A DNA stretch of 64,000 bases from Isochrysis galbana. Lineage: Eukaryota > Haptophyta > Isochrysidales > Isochrysidaceae. Shown one piece after another: positions 52,250-62,679 of the stretch. The DNA lies in assembly GCA_018136815.1 (NCBI GenBank), contig CM030941.1:3413035-3477034 (forward strand), given 5' to 3'. Position 1 is the stretch's first letter; each line of letters opens with the position of its first letter. The notes under the pieces are model-generated. The model had not been told where the DNA came from, searched no databases, and saw only the letters and a list, made by a program, of their open reading frames with translations. The position numbers were made by a program, and so were the translations under genes.

Positions 52250-53300
52250 CCACCTCCTGCGCTCCTGCGCAGCGCCGCGCCTCTCTGCTTCCAAAGCTAG
52301 AGCCGCCATCGCCGCCGCCTCCCGCCGCGCCACCTGCTGCGGGCTCCGCTCAGGGCGTATGGGTTCACGTTGACACGCCCTCGAGGGCCCATTACAGTAG
52401 CTTGGGCAAGGTGTTAACCCATCTGGCCTCTTACAAGTGTTGACGCAGGGCACAACAAGTGTTGACACGGTGTTGACGCACTTCCACTCGTCACTGTTGC
52501 GGTTGCTGATTCTGCTTGCTTTAGCGGGCAGCGCGGCAGCGCGCGCGAGGGAATGCGCGGTCAAATGACAAAATGCCTATCGGGACACGCGCGGCCCCGC
52601 GCAGGTGGAACGCGCAGGCGACGCGCAGCGCGCAACGTGAGCGTCGGCCGCGGTCGGTCGCGCGCAGCGAGTGCGGCGAGCAGCCGGTCTATGGCCGCGA
52701 AGGCGGCGGCAGGCACCGCCGGCTCACCGGCTCACCTCCGACCGCCGCCGCTGCCTCCCCACGCAGTAGGCGGCCCACGCGTGCACAAGGAGCAGCACGG
52801 TCCCATCGCGCCGCCCGTGTAGCGGCAACAGCGCAGCGCAGCGCGCGCAGCAGCAGGTGCAGCGGTGCAGCCGCGCAAGCTCCAAGTTGGCCATGGTGCC
52901 CGTGCCGACGAGCAACTCCCCACTTGCCACTTGGCCGTGCAGCTCCTCGTGCGCGCGCACGCGCGGCACGTAGCATTCAGTGGGTGCGTGAGTGCGTGGG
53001 TGCGTGGGTGCGTGGGTGCACAGTAGTACACAGCACCGGCAGTGTGGTGTTAACCCGCTGCTGGTACCAACACTTGCAGATTGAGGTGTTAACGCATGTG
53101 CCACACCTAGCCAATGGAGGTGTTAACGCAAAGTGGGTCAACACCGGGTAAACGTGAACCCATACGCCCTGGCTCCGCTCCAGCGCCGCCATGGCGACGT
53201 CTCGGTCCGCGAGCTCGGAGCGCAGCTCGGAGCTTCGCCGTATCTCAAGCCGCAAGCCGCAGCTGCGTGCTGCGTGTGCGCGAGTGCGCGACACGCAAGG
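52130..53300 (-). pseudogene. Coiled-coil exon split by a hAT element
   Basis: Right flank on the minus strand (53300-53172) encodes LEIRRSSELRSELADRDVAM and AALERS. Left flank (52350 down to about 52130) continues PQQVARREAAAMAALALEAE and RRGAAQERRRW. Removing the transposon and one 8-bp target duplication restores one continuous Glu/Arg/Ala-rich coiled-coil frame, so the element landed in coding sequence. The rest of the original gene is not recognised; upstream it is also replaced by repeat DNA near 53300. Whether splicing can still remove the element is unknown. Confidence 0.6.
52351..53171. mobile_element. Non-autonomous hAT element (821 bp)
   Basis: Both ends carry a perfect 21-bp terminal inverted repeat beginning CAGGGCGTATGGGTTCACG. 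It is flanked by a perfect 8-bp target duplication GCTCCGCT (52343-52350 and 53172-53179). An 8-bp duplication with CAGGG termini is the hAT superfamily signature. Subterminal regions hold repeated GTGTTGAC/GTGTTAAC motifs (for example near 52390-52470 and 53048-53150), likely transposase-binding sites. No transposase is encoded; the interior is GC-rich and includes a GTGCGTGG tandem at 52983-53020. Confidence 0.88.
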
Positions 53301-54520
53301 CGTTCTGTGTTCTGTTGCGGGCGCAGAGCCCAGTGCGAGCGGGCATGGCCCTGGCCCCTCCTGCTCCTGCCTCTCCCTCGCTGGCTCTCGCGCCCCTGCC
53401 GGTAGACTGGACCTGGCTGGGGGCCCTGATCGGGGGGGGGGGGGGGCACGGGGAGGAGTCCGGAGGAGGGGTTGGCCAGAACGACAAGCTGGCCGACGCA
53501 GGCCAGGGCGTGCGATCCGTGCCTGACTCTCACGGAGAGTCTGGGCAGTCTGAGTGAGTCCGCCCTGCATGCCAAGAGGCAAGAGGCAGCGCAGGGGGGT
53601 GGATGGTTCTCGCCCCCCATGAGGGGAGTCGAGAGAGTGGGAAAGGCGTGAGGCCCCCCTCCATGGCGACCAATCATACGATTAGTGATAGTGATCGGCC
53701 ATACCCATACAGCCATACATACATATATATTGTGTTGATATGGTCGTATTGACAATACGTATTGAGTATTGGTATTGAGTATTGATTGAGAGCTGATGTC
53801 GTTCAAGTCTAGATCGGCTCGAGGGTCGATGAGGCTCTTTTGACTTTTGAGCAGAGGCGAGATAGGCGGTGTAATCACCGGCATCAGTACCTCGCCTGCC
53901 GCGATAGAAGCCGCCACGCCCACGCGATCGAATAAAAAAACCTTTTAATTTTTCGCCTCGCACGCGGCTTTGGGTCTATTTCTATTTCACATTTCACCAC
54001 GCGATCGACGCACACACAATATATAGCTCGGCCTGCGCGGCAGGAAACATCTCGGGTCAACACGGCAACACGGCAACACTCCCCGTCGGTCCCTCGTCCC
54101 TCGTCGAGAGTCGAGAGGGATGCTGTCAGTCTCGCCGAGGCCTCGTGGGTCATACCCACTCCTCGCATACAAGGCCACCGGGAGGCCCACAGCCGGCCAG
54201 ACCCTGCCGGAGGGTGTGCCCCCACCCGCCGATTCGCGTAGCACTGGTGGGTTGGCCCATGGGCCCTATCCTGCACGGACCACCCACCTGCATGAGAGGG
54301 GCCCACCTGCCGAGCAAGAGACAAGAAAACTCCGACACAAAGGAAGAGTAGACAAGTAGACAAAGGCTGCTTGGGTTTCCGACGCTGGACATCCTCTGAG
54401 GAGATGAGGAGAGAGGGAGAGATCGGAGAGTGGGAGCGTACAAGACGTGTCGTCTCTGTGTGTGTGAGTGTGAGTCGTTGAGCTCTTCCTTCCCCCCCAC
54501 TTGACGTTGGCGGTGGCGCG
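53301..54520. other. Diverged repeat copy and upstream region of the bZIP gene
   Basis: The part 53340-53690 is a diverged member of the palindrome-ended repeat family (CCTGCCTCTCCCTCGCTGGC-like block, GGTAGACTGGACCTGGCTGG, CCCCCCTCCATGGCGACC) lacking the terminal palindrome. At about 53935 the AAAAAACCTTTTAAT module recurs, as at 43305 and 56565. The part 53690-53830 has ATACATACATATATATTG and TATTGAGTATTG microrepeats. The last several hundred bases should be bZIP promoter; no core element is recognised. Confidence 0.45.
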
Positions 54521-55993
54521 ATGGAGGTCTCGCTTGCCGACCTCGAGTCCCTGGCTATCTCGGTCGGTCTTGACTCGCTCGTCGCCGGCCATGGTGCCGC
54601 TGGGCCGGCCATGTGGATCCGGTTTGAGTCGGAGGTGCGCGCGGCGCACACCGCCGCTACATCAAGGCTGCGCACGCAGGGTGGTGAGCGCTGCCAGGAG
54701 CTCATCCGCCTGCTTGAGATCGAGGAGCAGACGAGGTGCCAGGCCTTTCAAGGAGTGCTAATGGGTGAGGTCCATGGGCCCGTATACCAGGCGACCGTGC
54801 GGTCTATCCTCGAGAAGCTGCTGGTACGCTCACGCAGTACCTCCCCTGTCGCGCAAGATGGACCGAAATTTGAGCTGATTGTCTTCACTGGCTCCTGTGA
54901 CAGGCTAAGCTTGAGAACTGGGCCAATGAGCCAGCTCTCTATCGCGGTGCGGCGCAATGCTTGTCAGAGTACATGTCCTCGCTCAACCATCACTGCGACA
55001 CATGTGTTACTCCCAAGGCAGCCGCTGTGTGTGAACAGCCGCGTGGACTCGATGCAATTGCAGAGGTGCGTCCCTTCCATCTACCTGAGGAATGCAGATA
55101 TTGTGGGGCTGATCACGACTTGTTGTGTGCCCAACCCCGAATCCGTCATAATTTACTCGTCACATGGCATCCATCGGAGGATATTTTCCTGAAAGCTCAT
55201 GTCACGCAAGATGTGCCACTCCACCTTTCCTTCTCATGCTCAGACGGATACCGAAGCGCTCGATGCTTTCGACTCATCGTCCATCTGCTCGGGGGAATCG
55301 ATGCACTCAGACTCGACCCATTCGTCCGTTCCCTCTGAGCGACTGCTCACCATTCCTGAGAGTCCTAGAACAGCTTTGCTGAAGGCGAGCAGCAGCGGCT
55401 CTATCACACAAAGCCCAGCAAGTATTCCAGTGGGATTGGCATCTAGCAGCTCAAGCAACCATGAGAGCACTCTGCGTAGTGGCTTGACGAGCACGCCTGC
55501 ACTACTGCCTGAGGAAATTCGCAAAGCGCGCCGACGAGAGTCGAATCGCAACGCGTCCTCGAAATACCGGTCGAAGAAAACAGCGACACTTTCAACTCTC
55601 ATGGAAGATAATTCTGCTCTGCGTCAACAACTCGTTGCGTTGAGCTCACAGGTGAGTCGATTGCGCCCGCAGCGTGTGGACTAAGTGTCGGCTTCGTGTG
55701 TTGCCGGCATCTCACTAACGCTCTCCCTGTCCTATGGATAGAATGCGGTTTTGTCGGCTGAGAACAAGCTATTGAAACAGCAAGTTTCTTTCTTGCAGGG
55801 CATCTTGGGAGGGCAGCCCAACGGAAGCGGCGGGACTCCGACCAATGCTTTGGAAGGAGCTACAGTGGCTGCGTCCTCGATGGCGTTTTCGCCTAGCTCG
55901 CAGATGGACTTGGCACACGGTGATGCTGCTACACCTAGTCTTGATCCCGCGGCACCAAGCGGCATTGCAGCAATGACATCCGACGGGCTCTAA
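54521..55993 (+). CDS. bZIP transcription factor
   Basis: Four exons, 54521-54823, 54904-55065, 55196-55651 and 55742-55993, join in phase 0 throughout (390 residues). The basic region (about 264-283) reads RKARRRESNRNASSKYRSKK with the invariant N-x7-R. The leucine zipper that follows has Leu at every seventh position for six heptads (LMEDNSA, LRQQLVA, LSSQNAV, LSAENKL, LKQQVSF, L); intron 3 falls inside the zipper between Q and N. The N-terminal half has a Cys/His-containing helical segment (LYRGAAQCLSEYMSSLNHHC), and a Ser-rich stretch precedes the basic region. It would bind DNA as a dimer in the nucleus; target genes are unknown. Confidence 0.92.
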
Positions 55994-58213
55994 TCGGTGG
56001 CCTCCCACAGCTTGGGTACCAACTTACCAGTTAGTAGTCTATCTACTCTACAACTCTTGATTCATGAAGTGGCTCACGCACGCTACACACTACGTTGTAC
56101 ATTGTACAATAGATTGCTCGCCCCACAAATGGTGCACAGCTGATTTTCTTTCATTTTATTTACGTCTTCTCGACTTTCGTGTATTCTCTCGTGTAGTACT
56201 ACCACCTAGTGCACGCTCTGTAATGTTGATGCAATTATGATTAGTAGTATGCTATTTTTCCATGCGAAAGTTTGCCAGCTCAACCCAAACTAAGATTACA
56301 CTTAGTTCACATATGGGGGAGGCGCCTTGTGCCTTCCCCCATCGGGCTCCAGCTTCCCTCCGGGGGGGCCGTCGGTCATCCTCATGCCACATGCCATGCT
56401 TGCGTTGCCTTTTGGCAAGCGCGAGCTAAGGCCACTCACCACTCTTACTCGGACCCCCAGTGGGCGCGAGTCAAGAGACCCACTCCCAGGCCCACGAAGG
56501 CTAGCACTCGTACTCACCCTTCCCCCCTCCCCCCCTCTCCCTAGGTCAGTCACCCGGCATAAAAAAAACCTTTTAATATCCTCGCCTCGCGCGCGGCTAT
56601 GGGGTTGACTACCTATTGTAGCCACGCCCATTTCCCTTCCTTTCCCTCACTTCCCGCCTTGCGGCAACTCCCCTCGTGCTCTACTTAGGGGCTTAGGGGC
56701 CCAGGTTGTGGGGGGGCTGGGTGGCTGGGTTGGGCGGGGTGCACTGGCTCCTAGTGGTCTGTTCTCGCCTTCCTCCTTCCTCTTGTGCCTCTGGGTGGCT
56801 CGTTTCTTATTGTTGTGGCGTGGGTGTCTCGTCGTTGGTGGGTTGTCTTACGCTCGCGGTGTCTTTGTCTTCACGGGGGGGGATGTGCCTCGACCTCAGG
56901 CGAGTCTTTCGGCGAGGCCGATTTCTTTCGCCACGAGGCCGAGGTTGTCGTTCATTTTTAGCTTGCCTTTGTCGTCCTCTGTAAAGATGGGAGTGCTGAG
57001 CTCCATCGGTTTTTTGAGGTCATGTTTTTTGCCCTGGGCCGCCGTGCGGGTACGCATTGGGCGGTGGCTGGTGGCTGTTCAACGGGGCAACGCCTCTCAC
57101 CAGGGTAGTGAACCTTATTAGCGTGATTCTAAAACTGGTACATAATGGTATTCGTGTGACTCGAATTCTCTCCAAGCTATTATGTAGAGGGTTTTCAAGC
57201 TGTCGGGGGTAGTCGCGTCTGGGTATGCAAATGGCCCGTCCCTCGTTTTCTGCTTGCAGGACCTATTCGGGTTTGGGGTATAGTTGGCGATTGCATCTAT
57301 GGTGTCGAAGATTGTCCTCGTCGCGGGGCACCACGCTAAGTGGCATGAGTCCTCTTGGTATCGGTTGCACATCCTTCATTTTTCCGTTGCGCTGGTCTCG
57401 AATCTATTCCTGGTTCCTATCCTTCTGTGAGTGATTTGTTTAAAGTGTGGGTGTTTGTCAGCGTGTTTTAGCAACGGCAGGGTGTATGAATTTTAAATTT
57501 TAAACAAATTTTTATGGGTTGCGGCGCGGCAAAGGAACGGAACTAGCGCTAACTCAAGACAGGACTCCCTGCCGCGGCAAGCGCAAGCACCCTTCCCCCT
57601 TATGCCACCCAGCTCTTCACTAGCTTTCTATTTGCGCTAGCTGGAGCGCCCCTCCCTCCACACTCAAACAGCCCCCCACGCCAAGATCCTGTTCTGGTCT
57701 CGCAGGCAAGGGGGCCTAATGGGAGGGAGAGGAGCAACTCCTCAGAGATCAGAGAGGAGCTGTGGGGAAGTATCGCGGTGGTGCCCATGAGGCAACCACC
57801 GCGGCTTGGGCGAGGTCAAGTGTGCGCGGCGTGTGCAGCGCTTGCTCAAGCTCGGTCAAGTGCGCGGCGTGTGCAGCAAGGCTAGGGCTGACCATTAACA
57901 GGCAAGTTTTTTGGAAACCCATTAGTAGTTTTTCAAGGTCAGCACATTAACAGGTTGAGTTTTTTTCTGTGTGTTAACAGGTTGTTTTAGGGGTGTTAAT
58001 ACCCTGTTAGTGGCCATTAACAGGTTAAACCCATTACAAGCTGTTACCCCAACGTTGGAATACATGTTTGGGGGGGATTCCCTTCCCCCTCCCCTCCCAC
58101 CGCCCCCCGACGCCGGGAGCTGTCCCCCCCCCCCTGCGCCCTGCGCCTCCCCCCCCCCGACGCCAACGCGCTCATGGGTAAGCGCGGACCGCCATCGAAG
58201 CGCAAGGCGCGAA
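55994..58213. other. Repeat-rich intergenic DNA
   Basis: The part 55994-56280 is probable 3' flank of the bZIP gene, AT-richer. An inverted, degenerate family palindrome (AACTAAGATTACACTTAGTT, 56288-56307) is followed by repeat-body DNA and the AAAAAACCTTTTAAT module (about 56563). A minus-strand frame at 57372-57118 (DSCHLAWCPATRTIFDTIDA, TLYIIAWREFESHEY) is of unknown origin. The 41-bp hairpin module lies at 57774-57814. At 57890-58035 TTAACAGGTT-type motifs recur several times, possibly subterminal repeats of the hAT element whose tail follows. C/G runs occur at 58080-58160. Confidence 0.4.
57774..57814 (+). repeat. Conserved 41-bp hairpin module, copy 3
   Basis: Identical to 43481-43521 over all 41 bp, including the GCGGTGGT...ACCACCGC stem. 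The flank to the right differs (GTCAAGTGTGCGCGG), so here only the hairpin segment is shared. Confidence 0.85.
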
Positions 58214-58525
58214 AATGGCCAAGCAATTCCTAGCTTCGCCGGCGTTGACCGCAGGGGTGGAGCGTGTGTTCTCGGCCGCAGGGAAAATGCACGGTGATCT
58301 ACAAAAATCTGCGAAGGATACTACTCTAGCATGGTGCAAGTGCACCGAGCAGCTGGCAAACTCTACATGGAGAACAAGAAGGCCGTTTTCGCACGCGTCA
58401 CGGACCTCGCCACCCAAGATCAGCCAAGCGACATCGTCGCCTGCCAGAAGAACGACATCGACAATAGGATCGAGGAGGAGGGGTGTGAGAAAAAGACGAA
58501 AAGGATGAAAACTCAGCCTGCGTAG
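58190..58525 (+). pseudogene. hAT transposase C-terminal fragment
   Basis: Frame 58215-58335 reads AKQFLASPALTAGVERVFSAAGKM, the hAT dimerisation core (LA-x-PA-x-(S/G)-x-ERVFS-x-AG). After about 58335 the likely continuation shifts frame (HRAAGKLYMENKKAVFARV), so the fragment is probably frameshifted. The upstream transposase body is not present in the window. Confidence 0.65.
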
Positions 58526-58713
58526 CTTTGGGGTTACCGTGTGTTTTGGGGAAGGGGGGGGGGAGGTGCTATGCTCACGCGCCGCGTCCTTGTATGTCGT
58601 GATTAGCTTTGTACTCATCTTTGTAATAATAATACCCTGGAGACTGGTTGAAAAAGAAAGATGCACCTCTGGGTGAAAAAAAAACCAATCACCTGGCCCT
58701 CTTTTGACGGAAC

Positions 58714-61709
58714 TGTCGCATTCCGCATTCATCCTAGATGATGCGATTTCCAGGCTCTTATTTCCAGGTCCTTCGCCGTGCGGCCACACGGTGAAGCTCA
58801 GGTACATCTAGGTTGGTAGGGTTCGTCCCTAGCGACCTAGAATTCGAGTTCTCGTTTCTTTCCTTCTAGCCTGTTTGTCAGGTCTAGATTCCAGGTTTCC
58901 TCCTTTCGGGCAACCTTGACCCAAAGGAGCCAGGTCGCCTGTCGCTCGCTGCGCGCTTGTCTCAGGCTCTCGGGTTACCTTGTGAAGGCTTGTTTAGCTT
59001 CTTGCATAATAAACTAATTAATGTTATATCCTAGCCAACCCCACTAGCTAATTGGACACAACTTTTCCGTCCCGGAATCCCGCCATGCCTGACGAGCCAG
59101 GTGTCCGAGTGCTACCGGGGGCAGGGGGCACTGCCCCCTCCCCTCGATATTTGTCCTCCCCCCAGTGCACGCACCGACCCCGCGCACCCCAGCACGTCCT
59201 CTCCTCGAGTCCACGCTGGGGGAAAACCCCTTTCGGGTAAAAACAACGCAGGGGGGGGGGGCACTCGTGAAAGGGAGCCCAGAAGCGCTTATCACTCCTC
59301 GCCTAAGCGAGTGGCCGCGGCGAGCCGCGGCCCTTCCCTCCTGGCTCTGGCGCCCCCGTCTTCTCTTACCCAAACGGGGCGAGAAGACACGTAAACGCCG
59401 GAGGGGAGAGCTGCCACTCCCCCCTCCCCTCCCTCTTCCCTCTTCCTCCTCTCTTCCCTGCGGCTCTGGCCATGGCGCGCGCCTGCGGCCCCTCTTCAGG
59501 TCCCCAGGAGGCCGGCAGGGGCCTTGGAGCGCAGCTCAGGGGGCAGGTGAGGCTAGGGCATGGCCCTGGCCCCTCCTGCCTCTCCCTCGCCGGCTCTCGA
59601 GCCTCTGCCAGTCGACTGGAGCTGGCTGGGGGGTCCTGATCAGGGGGGCCCAGGGGGAGGAGGGGTTGGTCAGAGGGATTGGCTGGCCACGACAGGCCAG
59701 GGCGTGCGATTCAGGCATGCCTGTGCGGAGAGGGATGGGTCAGCATGTCAGTGTGCTCCTGGCAGGCCATCAGGCGTGCCAGGAGAGTGGGTGGTTCCTC
59801 CCCCATGGCAGGGGAGGAGTGAAGAGAGGGGGGGGCTCGTGCCCCGCCATGGGTGAACCAAGTAAATTTTAAACCTTTTAATAGTCTCACCGCGCACGCA
59901 GCCGTGGACCCTCTACTTTCTACTCACGTAGGAAAACTTTCTACACCCCCACGCTCCCAGCCCTTCTCCCCCCGCCATCAGGCGGCTCCCCCCGTGCACT
60001 ACTAGGGGGATTGGGGTGAAGGGCTTAGATATGGTCCGGTGGCCCGCGCCTCCCCCCGGTGATCTGTTCCCTCTCTTCCTCCTGTGTCTCCGAGTGGGCG
60101 GCGACCTCGGTCCCGACTTATCCTGTAAACAGGTGCGGGACTTACCTATTTTTCGGTGGGCGGAGCTCCGCTCCGCCCACCCCCTTCTCCGCGCTCTCTC
60201 TCCCCTCTCCTGCGGCACGCGCGATGGCGCGCCTGCGGCAGGCCTGCAGCTGCCCATTGGCGACCCTGGAGGCTCATGGAGGCCAGCTCAGGGGGCAGAG
60301 GAGGCTGGGGCTGGGCCCTGGCCTCCCCTGCCTCTCCCTCGCTGGCGCTCCTGAGCCTCAGGGGCCCCCACGCTGCACCTGTCTGCCTGTCGAACAGGGG
60401 GGGAGGAGGGGTTGGAGCAATGGGCTGGCCACGCCGGGCCAGGATGGGCGAATCAGGCGAGCCTGTCAGTGGGAGAGAGGGTCAGCAGGGCAGTGGCCTC
60501 CTGGCAAGCCATCAGGCGTGCCAGGAGGATGGGTGGTTCCTCCCCCATGGCGGGGGAGGAGTGGAGAGAGGGGGGGGCTCGTGCCCCCCCATGGGCGAGC
60601 TAAGTATAAACTTAGTTCCATGGGTGAACCAAGTATAAACTTAGTTTGTTGTTTAGCTTCTTGCAAGGCTTGTTGTTTCTTTTTCTTGTTGGGTTCCGGT
60701 TCTTTCTTGGGACTTGCTGACTTTCGTTGTCGTCCAGGCCTGTTCTTCGTAGGATCTGCTTGGCTTGGTTAGGGTTTCGTTGCCTTCCCGCGTTTGGCGT
60801 TCGCGTTGGCGTTCGGAAATTTCCTCTCACATTCCCTAGGTCCGCTACCCTTGGCTTGTAGGTCCTTGCTTCTTTCTTCTCGGTCAAAGTTTTTGGCGAG
60901 CGAGTCGGTTGCTCTATCCGCTCGAGATTTGAGGTTTAATTTGCCATCTCCCCTTGGAGATCAATGTAGGTTCGCTTCTTAGGTGAGGGAATCTTTCCCC
61001 TTGATGCAAGTTACATGCAAGCCTTGGCCCCTTTGGTGTTTCTTCCCCTTGGTTGCTACTCAGGGTTGTTCGTTAGAAGCGTCTAGAAGGTTCACGCTCA
61101 ACGGCAAGATTTCCTCCGTCGTGAAGACATCTCGTTGCGATCTATATCAGAAGTGATCGCCGTGGTCGCGCGACATGACGCTCCCCTTCGGACTCTCCGC
61201 TACGTGGGAAGTTACAACGGAGACACGCTCCGGCCGTCGCTGCGGAGTCTCTCTCTCTCTCTCGCTCTCTCTCTCCGTCTCTCGCGACGTGTTTGAGTTA
61301 TCGGTGATTTGGGGTCGCGGTTGCTTGATAATTTGCTTGGTTTGGGTGAATGATTCCGGTGTGTTCGTGAGGCGGTGTATCCTGTTGTTCTCAGGTCCGT
61401 TGTCCGTCGTTGTTCGCTGCGTCGCTGCACTCAAGCAGTCTAGGCTCCCTCCCAGAGGGAAGAGTTCTTTGTAGGTCTAACAATCTCTTACTATCCAACA
61501 CACTAGGGCCGCTAGGAGCACCTCACCGCCCCACAGCCCTTCGTTCGCCGTTCGTTCCCAGTCCAGACACCCAAATGGGGATGCCCGACCCCATCCAGAA
61601 TTTCATTCACCCGACTCCCGGCGGGGAGGAGGGCCAAGGCGCCGCGCTAACCGCCGGTGCCGCTCGCGACGGAGTGGCCCAGAGCCCTCCGGCTCCGCTC
61701 GACTCGACA
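58714..61709 (+). mobile_element. Solo LTR of the chromovirus family, interrupted by a nested insertion
   Basis: Starts TGTCGCATTC and ends CGACTCGACA, matching the 3' LTR at 2511-3836 in inverted orientation. It is flanked by the perfect 5-bp duplication GGAAC (58709-58713 and 61710-61714), so it arose by integration followed by LTR-LTR recombination. Without the 1643-bp insert and its duplication it is about 1337 bp. It differs from the other LTR by scattered substitutions and a small CGCATTC duplication near its start. Confidence 0.93.
59006..60648 (+). mobile_element. Nested 1643-bp composite repeat with 16-bp target duplication
   Basis: Inserted in the solo LTR and flanked by TTGTTTAGCTTCTTGC at 58990-59005 and 60649-60664; the intact LTR at 2511-3836 has this site once. 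The insert contains one repeat copy (to about 59865), the CCTTTTAATAGTCTCACCG spacer module, and a second copy (about 60178-60617). It ends with two palindromes (60598-60617 and 60627-60646). A 16-bp duplication fits target-primed reverse transcription (LINE-type machinery) better than a cut-and-paste transposase. The left end is AT-rich (ATAATAAACTAATTAATG). Confidence 0.85.
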
Positions 61710-61714
61710 GGAAC

Positions 61715-62679
61715 GCGACTTTTACTACTCATTTAGTATTTAGTATTTAGCCCTTGAGCTTCACTCATTGTCCATTGTCCATTGTAGCTAGTGCCCTCCG
61801 CCCTCCGCACCCCCATAGCCATAATCCATAGTGAGTGACCGGACTAACTGTAACTGTCACGAGTTAGAATGAGTGTTGGACGGCCCTAGCCCAATTGTCT
61901 AGTGTATGGTGTATGGACGTGGGACCCCGTGAGCCGTGAGAGGCGCGCTTGCCTCCCGTCTCGACGTCTCGACGTCTCGGCTGTGTTCATTTTGCAGCAC
62001 TTTGGGGGGAGGGCCAACAGTGGGTATTTGACTGTGTACACTTTATACTTTGGGGTTGGGGGTCAAGGGAGTAGTAGGTAGTTGAATTGGCTGGTTTTTT
62101 GTGTTTTGATCATTTAAAGGTTTCAGTTCGTTGACTTGGTTCAAACGGTCAAACAGTTTGAATGGAGCTCGCGTCCGAGTATTTCCCCTCCCCCGACGGC
62201 TTCGACGAGCTTCGACCTTCGCAAAGAAATGGTGGAGGGATGGGAGAACGAGCGAGGGGAGCCTCATGGCCCTCTGAAGTGGAAGCAAAGTAATAAAGTA
62301 TTGAGTCGGGTCGAGCCCTCTCGCTCGATTCGTTTGCCTCTTCTCTCTGCCTTGGCGCTCGCTCCACCTCCTCAAGGCGAGAGGGTCTCCCGCCGAGGGG
62401 CGCGGGAGAGGGAAGAGGGGGGAGGGGGCTTTTCGCGCCATTTCGTCTCGGGCGGCCCAACCGACAGTTTGGCTCTCCTGCGGCGCTCTCTGTCCCCCCC
62501 CCCCCCCTCCCCCTCCCGCCCTCCCCCCCCCCCCCCCCCCCCCCCCATCTCCCCTCCCTCTCCCACCGCTGCATCCCTGTGTGGGCGCGACCCATCCGCC
62601 CTCCGAGGGGCAAAGAGAGCCAAGTGTGGGGACAGCCATCGAGCGGGTACAAAGGGAGAGGGTGGGCGGGAGAGAGGCG
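61715..62679. promoter_or_regulatory. Upstream region of the Myb gene
   Basis: Has TTTAGTATTTAGTATTTAG and CATTGTCCATTGTCCATTG short tandems (61732-61790). A segment at about 62130-62185 (TTCAAACGGTCAAACAGTTTGA, CTCGCGTCCGAGTATTT) resembles 29282-29330 inside the MITE. It also carries long C runs at 62493-62505 and 62524-62546, close upstream of the Myb start. Confidence 0.45.

Noticed and set aside
56706-57121. Plus-strand frames at 56.7-57.1 kb (Leu/Ser/Cys-rich, membrane-like)
   Set aside because: Composition-driven by T/G-rich DNA; two overlapping frames look alike, with no start context and no homology I can name.
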